From Gammaproteobacteria bacterium (GTDB lineage Bacteria; Pseudomonadota; Gammaproteobacteria; Burkholderiales; Gallionellaceae): DNA of 64,000 bases. Within the stretch, counting starts at the first letter, position 1. The number at the start of each line of letters is the position of its first letter. The position numbers and the translations under genes are program-made. Of this stretch, positions 7,394 through 15,682 are shown piece by piece. The stretch covers positions 1-64,000 of the forward strand of contig JAHJBC010000007.1 of NCBI GenBank assembly GCA_018813765.1, given 5' to 3'. Under the pieces are notes generated by a model, which did not search any database, had not been told where the DNA came from, and saw only the letters and a list, made by a program, of their open reading frames with translations.

Positions 7394-9718
7394 TCAGTCA
7401 TCTTTCCTGACGATCAGAATGGCGGAAAACACCAGGCTCAGCACCGCCCCGGTCGCCACGGTGGAACCGATGGCGTTGAGCACCGGCGACTGCGAGAACG
7501 ACAGCAGGCCGAAGCCCAGCATGGTGGAGACGTTGGCGAACAACAGCGAAGTGATGGTGCGTTCGCGATCCTGTGCCGAGGTGCAGCGATGATCGAAAAA
7601 CAGTGTGTAATTGGAGCCGACCGCCACCACCAGTAACAAACCGATCAGGTGGAAGATGGACAGCGTGTGTCCGGTGAGCAGCAACAGCGCGGTCACCGTC
7701 ACGACCGCTGCCGCCAACGGCATTGAAATCTCCAGCACGCGCCGGAACGAGCGCAGGCTGACGAACAGCAGCACGACGATGCCCAGCGCACCCAGCAGGG
7801 CATTGCTTGCCGCCTCGTGGCGATAGTCGCGGAACATCTGCTCGGTTTCGCGTTTCATGTCGAGCAACACGAACGGCGCTTCTGTGGCATTGCCGATACC
7901 CCGCTCGATGGCGGGTGCGTCTTTCACGCCGCGCAGCGGCAACATCACCGACCAGCCCTCCTCGCGCCGCACCAGACAGGTATCCAGCTTCAAGCCCAGC
8001 GCCGTCCCTTGCAGCGCCTCGCGATCCAGCAAGGGCTGGCGCTTCGCCGCCGCGATCTCTGCCGCGAACGGCGCAAAGGTCCCGCTGCGGAAAGGCATGC
8101 CGCGCAAGGCTTCGCCCATGTTGCGGCGCAACTCCAACTCGCCCGGCAGTACGGCCTGGCGCGCCAGCTGCGCCTTGCGGCTGGGCAGCGGCGGCGCATC
8201 GTATCCTTGCAGCATGCCCTGCGCCGCCAGATCGCGCAGCACGGCGACCAGTTCCTCGCCCTGCTGCAAAGCGTGCTCCTCGTCGTCGGCACCGGTCACC
8301 AGCATGTAGCGCACATCGGGCGCTCCCATGTCGCGGCGCAACTGCTCGTCCAGCTTCAGCGCCTCCTGCGGGATCGGACTCATGCTGGACAGATTGTCGT
8401 TCCACATGGCATCGCGCTTGAACACCAGAAAGGCGAGTGCAGCAGCCACCACCAGGAAAAGTGCAAGCCGCATGCGCGGCGCGGCGCGCACCAGCGCCAT
8501 CAGCGCGCCGCCCAGCCACGCCGGGGTATGCACAAAGAATCCCTGCGGCAACAGGTGCGGGATCACCAGCCGCGACGTGGCCAGCGCCACGACGAGCCCG
8601 GTGATGGAGAACATGCCGAGTTGCGCCAGCCCGGTGAAGCCGGAGAACAACATGGCAGAGAAACCGCACACCGAGGTCAATACGCCCAGCCGCATGGTCG
8701 GCCAGATGCGCCGCAGCGTGGTTTGCGGGCTGCCGTTGCGCTCGATCTGGGTAAACAGGTAGATGGCGTAGTCCACGCCTTCGCCGATGAGCGTGATGCC
8801 GAAGCCGAGCGTAAGGCCGTGCACGCTGCCGAAACCCAGGCTCACCGCCGCGATACCCGCCAGCGCGCCGCTCGCCACCGGGAACAGGCCCAGCGCCAGC
8901 GCGCGCGGCGAACGGTAAAGCAGCAGCAGCATGCAGGAGATCAGCAGGGTGGCGATGATGGACAGCCGCAGCGCATCGTCGCGGATGGCGGCGCGCGACT
9001 GCACCGAGAACACGCCGGGGCCGGTCATGCGCACCTGTGCGCCTGCCGCCTCAGCATTACCTTTGCGCGCTTCCTCGAACGCGCTGCGGATCGCCAGCAT
9101 GGCGCGTTCCTGCGCGTCGATGTCGTTGCCCGCGCCTCGCGTATGCGCCAGCAACATGGCACGCGAGCCGTCGCCGGAGAACCACACGTCGTCCTGCACC
9201 AGCGGCTGCGCCTGGCCCTGCAACTGTTCGAGCATGTGGATCAGTTCGCCGCTGGGGTCGGTGGGCAGCACGCGCTGCGCCATGCCGCTCATCGGCGTGG
9301 CGAGCAGGTCGAGATAGTAGTTCAGGCTGTCGCGCAGTCCGGCAGCGGAGAAACGCTGCGGCGTGACCGCGTCGCTCAGCAGGTAGCGGTTGTCGCGCAG
9401 CAGTTCGAAGTCCTTCTCCATGCCGACCTGCTCGCCGTTGTTCACCGCAGCGAGTTCCGGCGCGGCGCGCAACTGCTCCGCCATCCTCTTGCTGAGCCCG
9501 GCCAGCACAGGCGCGGGCGCGCCGTCCACGCCGATCAGGATCAGGCGCGACACCACGCCGTCGCGCAACTGCTCGACCATGATCTTCTGCGTGGGGGTGG
9601 GATCGCGCGGCATGAACGCCGACATGTCGGTGGTAAACTGGGTGCGGGCGATGACCAGCACACAGCTCGCGACGAACGCGAGCCAGACCGTCACCGCCAG
9701 ATAGCCGCGCAGTTTCAC
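7394..9718 (-). CDS. MMPL/RND-family exporter
   Basis: 774 residues with the MMPL layout: an N-terminal helix, a periplasmic domain (about 25-240), a bundle of five to six helices (LSIIATLLISCMLLLLY, GFGITLIGEGVDYAIYLF), then a second periplasmic domain and helix bundle. The GxGxDYAIYL segment is the family's central motif. In aryl polyene clusters a protein of this type works with a LolA-like carrier to move the lipid-linked pigment to the outer membrane. It overlaps the LolA-like gene by 4 bases (translational coupling). The 105-base gap to the lipoprotein gene is the largest break in the front part of the operon. Confidence 0.88.
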   Translation of the reverse strand: MKLRGYLAVTVWLAFVASCVLVIARTQFTTDMSAFMPRDPTPTQKIMVEQLRDGVVSRLILIGVDGAPAPVLAGLSKRMAEQLRAAPELAAVNNGEQVGMEKDFELLRDNRYLLSDAVTPQRFSAAGLRDSLNYYLDLLATPMSGMAQRVLPTDPSGELIHMLEQLQGQAQPLVQDDVWFSGDGSRAMLLAHTRGAGNDIDAQERAMLAIRSAFEEARKGNAEAAGAQVRMTGPGVFSVQSRAAIRDDALRLSIIATLLISCMLLLLYRSPRALALGLFPVASGALAGIAAVSLGFGSVHGLTLGFGITLIGEGVDYAIYLFTQIERNGSPQTTLRRIWPTMRLGVLTSVCGFSAMLFSGFTGLAQLGMFSITGLVVALATSRLVIPHLLPQGFFVHTPAWLGGALMALVRAAPRMRLALFLVVAAALAFLVFKRDAMWNDNLSSMSPIPQEALKLDEQLRRDMGAPDVRYMLVTGADDEEHALQQGEELVAVLRDLAAQGMLQGYDAPPLPSRKAQLARQAVLPGELELRRNMGEALRGMPFRSGTFAPFAAEIAAAKRQPLLDREALQGTALGLKLDTCLVRREEGWSVMLPLRGVKDAPAIERGIGNATEAPFVLLDMKRETEQMFRDYRHEAASNALLGALGIVVLLFVSLRSFRRVLEISMPLAAAVVTVTALLLLTGHTLSIFHLIGLLLVVAVGSNYTLFFDHRCTSAQDRERTITSLLFANVSTMLGFGLLSFSQSPVLNAIGSTVATGAVLSLVFSAILIVRKDD

Positions 9719-10287
9719 TGCGTTTCCCCGATCACGGTCATGGTCGAATGGTCACCGTTGGCTTCCAGCATCTCGATGGCTGTCACGCGATCGCCGTGGC
9801 CGGAGATGACAATCTCCTTCACCATGGCGCGTGTCCTGTCTTCCAGCGGCAGCAGCTTCATGCGCCACTTCGCCGCCCCGCCTTTCAGTTCGACCTTATA
9901 AAAGCGTTGCAGCATGGGCAAATCGCCCGCCAGGGTGGAACGTATGCTTTCGACGAAGGCCCACACCGCCGGATACTGTTGCACCACCAGCGTGCGCTTG
10001 ATGTTGCGCGCCTTGTTCTCGATGGTGAGCACGCCCTGATCCAGCACAAGAGTCTCGTCCTTGGGCTCCAGCGTGTGTTTTTCCAGATGGTCGGGCGCGC
10101 GGAACGACAGCGTACCGGAAGAAGTCAGCGGCACATCCAGCACGGCGAGGTGCTTGCGCTCGACGAATTTGCCCTGCGAAGTCTGCACCTGCGCCAGACT
10201 CTGCATCAATTGCGGCAGTCCCCATTCCTCGGCACTCGCGGGAAGGACGAACAGAGCGGCCAGCAATATCAGGATGCGCATATTCAC
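9715..10287 (-). CDS. LolA-like outer membrane lipoprotein carrier
   Basis: 190 residues with a cleavable signal peptide (LLAALFVLPASAEE). The body matches the LolA-like clade found in pigment clusters: a half-barrel with QGKFVERKHLAVLDVPLTSSGTLSF rewritten from the LolA lipid-binding start, plus SGHGDRVTAIEML. It should ferry a hydrophobic product across the periplasm. It overlaps the acyltransferase gene upstream by 4 bases (ATGA) and the MMPL gene downstream by 4. A housekeeping lolA is unlikely, because of this context and sequence divergence. Confidence 0.82.
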   Translation of the reverse strand: MNMRILILLAALFVLPASAEEWGLPQLMQSLAQVQTSQGKFVERKHLAVLDVPLTSSGTLSFRAPDHLEKHTLEPKDETLVLDQGVLTIENKARNIKRTLVVQQYPAVWAFVESIRSTLAGDLPMLQRFYKVELKGGAAKWRMKLLPLEDRTRAMVKEIVISGHGDRVTAIEMLEANGDHSTMTVIGETQ

Positions 10288-11201
10288 TTCCAGAAGTCGA
10301 AAAAGTTGAACCAGTTGTACGGGGCCTCTCGGCAGAAATGCTCGATACGCGCCACATAGCGCGATTGTGCCTGACGGATCAGTTCGTTGCGCGGCAATCC
10401 GGCATCGGCCATGTCCGCCAGTTCCTCGAAATACAGGTCATAGCGGTTGCCGCCGCGATAGACGCCGACCATCAGCAGCACCGGGCTCTTCAGCATATAA
10501 GCCATGCGCAGCGGGCCGGTGGGGAATTTAGCCGCTTCGCCGAGGAAATCGAAGGTCGCGCTCGCGCCGCCGTGTTCCAGACCGCGGTCGGCGAGGATGC
10601 CGATGAACTCGCCGCGCTGCAACGCCTGCTCCACCTTGAGCATGGAATCGACCTTGCCCAGCGCGATCACCTGCTGCGTCAGGTCTGGATTGATCGCCTT
10701 CAGCACCGAGTTGAGCTTGCGTGCGTTCTCCTCGTACATCACCACGCTGGCAGGCGGCCCCTGTATCTGGTCGGCATAGGCGCGCATGATCTCGAAACTG
10801 CCCAGATGCGCGCCGAGCAGGATGCAGCCGCGCTTGCTGGCGATCATCCTCTGCGCGGCATCGTCCAGATGCACGCGCACGTCGAACTTGTCGAAGCGGC
10901 CGTTGAGCAGGAACACGCGATCAAGAATGGTGGAGGCAAAGGTATGGATGTGGCGAAAGCCGTCGCCGATACGGGCTTCGCGCCCCAGCACCTTGCGCAG
11001 ATATTTGCGCGACGACCTGCGCGCCTCTGCGGCGAATATAAAGAAATAGAGGCAGATCGGATACAGGAACAGGCGCGCAACGCGACGCCCCAGCGTTAGC
11101 GCGACCCAGACGATGAAGCGGATGGCCAGCGTGTTGCTGCGTTCCGGCCGCGCGGCCCACTCCGTCGCGGACTTTTCCGGGATATTGTCAGACGTTCGCA
11201 A
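10284..11201 (-). CDS. LpxL/HtrB-like lysophospholipid acyltransferase family protein
   Basis: 305 residues. An N-terminal membrane anchor (LFLYPICLYFFIFAAE) precedes the catalytic HX4E motif in GAHLGSFE (H132, E137), the hallmark of the lipid A late acyltransferase family. A later GILADRGLEHG segment and PTGPLRMAYML are also typical. Aryl polyene clusters usually encode one such enzyme, thought to attach the polyene acyl chain to a lipid or sugar acceptor. It overlaps the dehydratase gene by 14 bases. The first Met at 11201 is used, as no better internal start is visible. Confidence 0.85.
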   Translation of the reverse strand: MRTSDNIPEKSATEWAARPERSNTLAIRFIVWVALTLGRRVARLFLYPICLYFFIFAAEARRSSRKYLRKVLGREARIGDGFRHIHTFASTILDRVFLLNGRFDKFDVRVHLDDAAQRMIASKRGCILLGAHLGSFEIMRAYADQIQGPPASVVMYEENARKLNSVLKAINPDLTQQVIALGKVDSMLKVEQALQRGEFIGILADRGLEHGGASATFDFLGEAAKFPTGPLRMAYMLKSPVLLMVGVYRGGNRYDLYFEELADMADAGLPRNELIRQAQSRYVARIEHFCREAPYNWFNFFDFWK

Positions 11202-11487
11202 CGACAGCTCCTGTCAGGACTTTGTTGCCCGCGACCGTGCAGGTGAATTCGATGGTGCCTTTGGCTGTGCGCGTATGCTCGATCTCGACCGTATCGCCCG
11301 GCCGCGCCGGCGCGAGGAACTTGGCGTTCTTCACGTTGCACGAGACAAAGCTCGCGCCCTCGGCGCGTTCGATGCAGCGCAACACCTCGGCCAGCAGCAG
11401 CGCGCCGGGGATGATGGGATTGCCGGGGAAATGCCCGGCGCCGGTGGGGTGGTCGGCTGGAAATCGCAGGGTGAGCTTGCTCATCAT
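11188..11487 (-). CDS. FabA/FabZ-like 3-hydroxyacyl-ACP dehydratase (ApeI-like)
   Basis: 99 residues, a single hotdog domain. The active-site motif GHFPGNPIIPGALLL contains the His expected of FabZ-type dehydratases. It would remove water from the beta-hydroxyacyl intermediate during polyene chain growth. The start overlaps the ligase stop in ATGATGA; either of the two consecutive ATGs (11487 or 11484) works. It is shorter than FabZ (about 150 residues), as the pathway-specific ApeI-like proteins are. Confidence 0.82.
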   Translation of the reverse strand: MMSKLTLRFPADHPTGAGHFPGNPIIPGALLLAEVLRCIERAEGASFVSCNVKNAKFLAPARPGDTVEIEHTRTAKGTIEFTCTVAGNKVLTGAVVANV

Positions 11488-12812
11488 CGTTTCGCGCACT
11501 GCTCTCTCAGCCGCAACAGCGATTCGCGCGTGAGCTTGCCGGTGCTGTTGCGCGGCAGCGCTTCGACGAGATACAGCGGGCGCGGCAGGAACACCGCATC
11601 CATGCTGGTGCGCAGCGCATCCAGTATCCGCTTTGAGTCCACCCCGGGAGCGACCACGAAGGCCAGCGGACGCGTCACCGCGCCGTCACCGTCATCGGGC
11701 ATCAGGAACACGCCGTCCTGCACGCCGGGAATGGAGTTGAGGTGATGGTTGAGACTGGCCAGCGAAGTGCGCTTGCCGGCGATATTCACCATGTCGGCGG
11801 TGCGCCCGTGCAGGATGAAGGTGCCGTCAGGGTTACGTTCGATTACGTCGGAGAGCGGCGCCTCGATCTCGACATGGCCGCCGTGCACGCGGGCGCCCTG
11901 TGCATCCTGCTCCATCGTCACGCCGGGCAGCAGGTGCCAGGCCGCGCCTTGCGTGGTGCGGCGGCTCGCCACCATGCCCGCCTCGGTGCAGCCGTAGATC
12001 TCATACAACGGCGCGCCGAAACGCGCTTCCGCTTCTGCGGCCAGTTGCGGCGCGAGCGGCGCAGTCGCGCACAGCACGAAGTCGACCGGCGGCACTTGCG
12101 CCACTTCCGCCAGCAGGGTGCGCAGGTGCACCGGCGTGGTGATCATGCAGCGCGAACGCGGCAAAGCCGACAGCGCGGCACAGATGTCCGCCGGATAGAA
12201 CGGCCGCTCGGCCACCAGCGCCAGACCGTTCTGCATGGCCAGCAGCATGCTCGATTCCAGCCCATACATGTGCTGCGCAGGCACCGTGCCCAGCACCGCC
12301 ATGCCCGAGTCCGGCACGATGCCGAGGCGCTGCGCTTCGGCGACCGCACCGCGACACAGGCTGCCCCAGGATTTGGCGTGCGCCACCGGGTCGCCGGTGG
12401 AGCCGGAGGTGAACACGAGTGCGGCCTGCTGCTGCTCGTCGATCTGCGGGATAGCGCCGGGCGCAGTACCCGCGAACGAGGCCGGGAACGGAACGATCTC
12501 GATACCGGGCAACTCGGTTGCGCCATCGGTCAGACAATAAAGGTCGGGATAACGCTGGCCCAGGCGCGCGACGAAGTCGGCGGTGTAGTTGGGCGGCAAC
12601 AGACTGGTCTGGCCGCGCAACAGCGCGGCGGCGAAGCCGACAGCAAAACGATAGCGGTCGGTGCACAGGTTGAGGATGTGGGATCTGGCCGGCAGGGAAG
12701 CGGCGAGCTGGTCGACATCGCGCAGGAAATGCGCGACCGTGACCAGCTGTCCGCCGCGCCACGCAAAAATGCCGGCGGGGTCGTGGTGTCGGATGAGCGG
12801 AATGCCTGCCAT
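11484..12812 (-). CDS. AMP-dependent acyl/aryl ligase (ApeH/XanA2-like)
   Basis: 442 residues of the ANL adenylating superfamily. The phosphate-binding motif is LVFTSGSTGDP, the A5 motif YEIYGCTEAG, and the C-terminal catalytic lysine motif NSTGKLTRESLL. It is about 100 residues shorter than acetyl-CoA synthetases, as pigment-cluster ligases are. Expected reaction: activate a hydroxybenzoate-type starter with ATP and load it on an acyl carrier protein. The partner chorismatase at 4562 could make that substrate. It starts 11 bases after the COG4648 gene stop, with only a weak AAGG site. Confidence 0.83.
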   Translation of the reverse strand: MAGIPLIRHHDPAGIFAWRGGQLVTVAHFLRDVDQLAASLPARSHILNLCTDRYRFAVGFAAALLRGQTSLLPPNYTADFVARLGQRYPDLYCLTDGATELPGIEIVPFPASFAGTAPGAIPQIDEQQQAALVFTSGSTGDPVAHAKSWGSLCRGAVAEAQRLGIVPDSGMAVLGTVPAQHMYGLESSMLLAMQNGLALVAERPFYPADICAALSALPRSRCMITTPVHLRTLLAEVAQVPPVDFVLCATAPLAPQLAAEAEARFGAPLYEIYGCTEAGMVASRRTTQGAAWHLLPGVTMEQDAQGARVHGGHVEIEAPLSDVIERNPDGTFILHGRTADMVNIAGKRTSLASLNHHLNSIPGVQDGVFLMPDDGDGAVTRPLAFVVAPGVDSKRILDALRTSMDAVFLPRPLYLVEALPRNSTGKLTRESLLRLREQCAKR

Positions 12813-12823
12813 GAACCTGGACC

Positions 12824-13480
12824 TTAACGCTCGCTATCGGCCTTCTTGGGCGCGGCAAAATCCCGGCTGTAAACCTCGATCGCTTTCAGGATGGAAGTCT
12901 TGGGATGATTGGGGAAACGCAACGTACGATAAGCCTTCTCGGCCACGAACATGAGGATCAGCAGCGGCAGGTTCAGCACGTTGATGAAGAAAGACCATGC
13001 GGAAAGCGGCGCGAACAGGTACAGCAGCAGCGACACCGTCACCTGCCCGGCAAAATAGCCACACCATGCGATGGTGACTTTGCGGGTGTAATCGACCACC
13101 TCGGGTTTGAGCTCGCCGTTGATGTGGCGCGAGATCTGCGAGATCAGCGGCTCGCGCCCGCGAAAGAGTGTGCGACCGAACAGCCACAGCAGGAACAGGT
13201 TGAGGGTGGCATGCGACAGGCCATTCACCGCAAGCAGGCCGATGCGGCCGTAGTCGCTGGTCACGATGAAATAGATTGCGCCAAGGAACGCCAGCGCCAG
13301 CAACGGCCACCAGACCTTGCCCGCGATGCGGAACAGCACCCAGGCCGCGACGATCAACAAGGGCGCGAACACAAACATCAACTGCCACATCTCCACCTCA
13401 TCCTTGAGGATAAACACATGCAACAGGATGGGATAAGCGATGAACGCAGCCAGCAGCAGAAACTTGCCCACTTTCCCCAT
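12824..13480 (-). CDS. COG4648-type multi-pass membrane protein
   Basis: 218 residues from the ATG that follows GGAG at good spacing; the longer frame begins with a TTG lacking a site. About six membrane helices can be read (KFLLLAAFIAYPILLHVFIL, LMFVFAPLLIVAAWVLF, LLALAFLGAIYFIV, LNLFLLWLFGR, YFAGQVTVSLLLYLFAP, FINVLNLPLLILMFV). Proteins of this kind recur as the first gene of aryl polyene clusters with no known function. Here it is the first gene of the operon, facing a divergent methyltransferase gene 238 bases away. That gap holds a GGGCGG/CCGCCC inverted repeat (13592-13618) but no promoter I can defend. Confidence 0.75.
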   Translation of the reverse strand: MGKVGKFLLLAAFIAYPILLHVFILKDEVEMWQLMFVFAPLLIVAAWVLFRIAGKVWWPLLALAFLGAIYFIVTSDYGRIGLLAVNGLSHATLNLFLLWLFGRTLFRGREPLISQISRHINGELKPEVVDYTRKVTIAWCGYFAGQVTVSLLLYLFAPLSAWSFFINVLNLPLLILMFVAEKAYRTLRFPNHPKTSILKAIEVYSRDFAAPKKADSER

Positions 13481-13718
13481 TACGCGCTCCGGAATAGCTG
13501 CCGCAGGGAGGGGTGGCAATCACGCAATGTGATGCTTCCCGCGACTGATTTTCTGTGATTGGACTGCAAGGTATGTCCCCGATCGATTTCAGGGCGGCAT
13601 TCTACTCTGAAACCGCCCGTCCCGCCCCGGACACAAGGACAGGTCGGCATCATTCACGCACGTTTCGGCGAAATTTCAGTTAGCATTGCCGCATAACAAT
13701 CCGGACAGAAATCTGCCC

Positions 13719-14489
13719 ATGACATCCCGTTCCAGTGAAACAACCGGCGCCGTCGTCCACGCCCCGCACCCCCCGCTCACCGAGTACTACCAAAGCGAAG
13801 AAGACCGCCGCGAGTGGGTCGGCGAGCAATTCGACAAGACCGCCGCCGACTACGACCGGGTGGAAAAGATCCTCGGCCTTGGCACCGGCCCGTGGTATCG
13901 CCGCAAGATGCTGGAAGTCGCCGGCCTGAAACCCGGCATGCGCATCCTCGATGTCGGCATGGGCACCGGACTGGTGGCGAAACAGGCCGCCGCCATCCTC
14001 GGCGATGCCAGTCTGGTCACCGGCGTCGATCCCAGCGCGGGCATGATCCGCAACGCCAAGCTGCCCGTCGGCGTGACCGTGATCGAAGGCCGCGCCGAAC
14101 TGATCCCGCTGCCCGCCGCCGGTTACGACTTCCTCAGCATGGGCTACGCCCTGCGCCATGTATCCGACATGTCGGTCGCCTTCGCCGAATTCCACCGCGT
14201 GCTGAAACCCGGCGGCAAGGTCTGCATCCTCGAGATCACCCCGCCCAAAGGCAAGATCGCCACGGCATTGCTGAAGGGCTACTGCAAATACGCCGTGCCC
14301 ATGCTGGCCAAACTTGTCGCCCGGGACAAGGACACTGCGCAATTGTGGCGTTACTACTGGGACACCATCGAAGCCTGCGCCGTGCCGGAGCAGGTGATGG
14401 CGACGCTGGAGAGTGCCGGGTTCGTGAATGTGCGGCGGACGGTGGATGTGGGGATGTTTTCTACTTATCTGGCGGAGAAACCGCAGTAG
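13719..14489 (+). CDS. class I SAM-dependent methyltransferase, UbiE/COQ5-like
   Basis: 256 residues from the ATG at 13719; an upstream TTG in frame has no better site. Motif I ILDVGMGTGLVAKQAA binds S-adenosylmethionine, followed by GVDPSAGMI, and RHVSDMSVAFAEFHRVLKPGGKV is the UbiE/COQ5 motif region. It could act on a quinone precursor. Its place, divergent from the pigment operon, also allows a role in methylating the aryl head group, as aryl polyene clusters often carry a methyltransferase. The sequence does not decide between them. Confidence 0.75.
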   Translation: MTSRSSETTGAVVHAPHPPLTEYYQSEEDRREWVGEQFDKTAADYDRVEKILGLGTGPWYRRKMLEVAGLKPGMRILDVGMGTGLVAKQAAAILGDASLVTGVDPSAGMIRNAKLPVGVTVIEGRAELIPLPAAGYDFLSMGYALRHVSDMSVAFAEFHRVLKPGGKVCILEITPPKGKIATALLKGYCKYAVPMLAKLVARDKDTAQLWRYYWDTIEACAVPEQVMATLESAGFVNVRRTVDVGMFSTYLAEKPQ

Positions 14490-14515
14490 GGCTTGGTCTT
14501 ATTGACCACATAGGA

Positions 14516-14845
14516 CCGTTCGTCCTGAGTAGGCGTAGCCGTATCGAAGGATGGGCGAAGCCCGCTGGTTTTCAAATTCAAAACCAACACCGTCGGGGGT
14601 TGCCCGACAGCAAGTCACTTTTCTCGTCTTGCCGAGAAAAGTAACCAAAAGAGGGCGCCCCCGGTGCGCCGCCCCTTCGGGGTTCCCTGCGTTGCTCGAC
14701 TGGTCAGGCGGCTGCGGAACTCGCGCTACGCGCTCAGACAGTCCTCGCCGAAATCCCCTGACCAGTCTCCGCTACTCGGCGGACGCACAGGGGAGGGAAC
14801 GTCAAAACCTAAAACCACAGCGTGAGCACTTCGTGCCCACGCTGC
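14516..14845 (+). repeat. large dispersed repeat, copy A
   Basis: It begins TCGTCCTGAGTAGGCGTAGC and runs through TCGAAGGATGGGCGAAGCCC and CGTCGGGGGTTGCCCGACAG, then a hairpin around GAAAAGTAACC, a GC-rich block (CGCCGCCCCTTCGGGGTTCC) and a final stem-loop at 14819-14843 (AGCGTG...CACGCT). Reversed, the same order occurs at 15430-15682. Compared with that copy it has an extra segment of about 80 bases whose ends (ACTGGTCAGG and CCTGACCAGT) are inverted repeats. The last stem-loop lies just past the stop of the 14868 gene and could end its transcript. Confidence 0.85.
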
Positions 14846-14867
14846 TTGGATATGTGTAAAGCAACTG

Positions 14868-15359
14868 CTAACTCAATTTTCGAACTTCCTTACATTTACA
14901 TAAAAATGAATCTATCTTCTTTTCAATCTCCATACTTGCCCTAGTTTTTTCGGGTTCAATTCCTGCCAAATAATCTTTTCTGGAATCCAGAATGCGGTCT
15001 AAAACATCATTGGGGGCATTAAATTTTTCATATTCTTCTGAACTGTATACCGCCAACTTGTACTTATATTCACTCCATATTTTGAGACTAATGTGTTCTG
15101 CTATTGCGAACTTTTGAGACAAAGCTGATATTGATTGTCCATTTATTGTCTGATCCTTCCAGTTTTCTGTTTTTACTAAACGCGAATAGTTTTCCTCAAG
15201 CTCTTTTTCTATAAGGGCCACAATATTTTGGTTCTGCTTATATTCCTGATACCCCGGTAAAAACAAGGCTACCAAGACAGCCAGAAAGGTAGCAACTGCG
15301 CTCAATCCGGTCCAAGCGGTCCCGTTAAGCCAAATAAAGCATTCTGAGATATCACACAT
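14868..15359 (-). CDS. orphan small membrane-anchored protein in an A/T-rich island
   Basis: 163 residues, not recognised. One N-terminal membrane helix (TGLSAVATFLAVLVALFLP, about 17-35) is followed by a charged, mostly helical domain rich in Lys and Glu (QNIVALIEKELEENYSRLVK). An AAAGG site precedes the ATG. Base composition is clearly lower in G+C than the flanking genes, with many A/T-ending codons, which suggests recent acquisition. It is enclosed by inverted repeat copies A and B. The layout of one anchor plus a cytoplasmic helical domain is seen in many small accessory or defence-associated proteins, but I assign no function. Confidence 0.6.
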   Translation of the reverse strand: MCDISECFIWLNGTAWTGLSAVATFLAVLVALFLPGYQEYKQNQNIVALIEKELEENYSRLVKTENWKDQTINGQSISALSQKFAIAEHISLKIWSEYKYKLAVYSSEEYEKFNAPNDVLDRILDSRKDYLAGIEPEKTRASMEIEKKIDSFLCKCKEVRKLS

Positions 15360-15429
15360 GCTATGCCTTTCGCTTTATAGGTTCAGGTTTGAGATGGTCT
15401 CAATGTACCGGAGTCTTTTTGTTTTGACT

Positions 15430-15682
15430 ATGGTGGGCAGCTTGCTGCCCACCATACGGTTTTGAGTTTCGCTTTTTCCTCCCCTGTGCGCCGCCGAGTA
15501 GCGCAGGGGACCCCGAAGGGGCGGCGCGCTGGGGTCGCCTTTTCTTTGGCTACTTTCTTTTGGCGAAGCAAAAGAAAGTAGCTTGCTGTCGGGCAACCCC
15601 CGACGGTGTTTGTTTTGAATTTGAACACCAGCGGGCTTCGCCCATCCTTCGATACGGCCTTCGGCCTACTCAGGACGAGCGG
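15430..15682 (-). repeat. large dispersed repeat, copy B
   Basis: The reverse-oriented partner of copy A at 14516. Read on the minus strand it begins TCGTCCTGAGTAGGCCGAAG and follows copy A closely up to the CGCACAGGGGAGG block. It ends in a different stem-loop, 11 bp with a 4-base loop (15430-15455, ATGGTGGGCAG / CTGCCCACCAT). Its outer end overlaps the last codons of mutY. Confidence 0.85.

Noticed and set aside
7817-9901. 694-codon plus-strand frame opposite the MMPL gene
   Set aside because: Antisense shadow rich in His, Arg and Gln, no ribosome site; the minus-strand MMPL gene is clearly real.
14868-15359. Toxin-antitoxin or defence gene call for the orphan gene
   Set aside because: No partner gene and no recognised motif; only a helix and a charged domain are visible.
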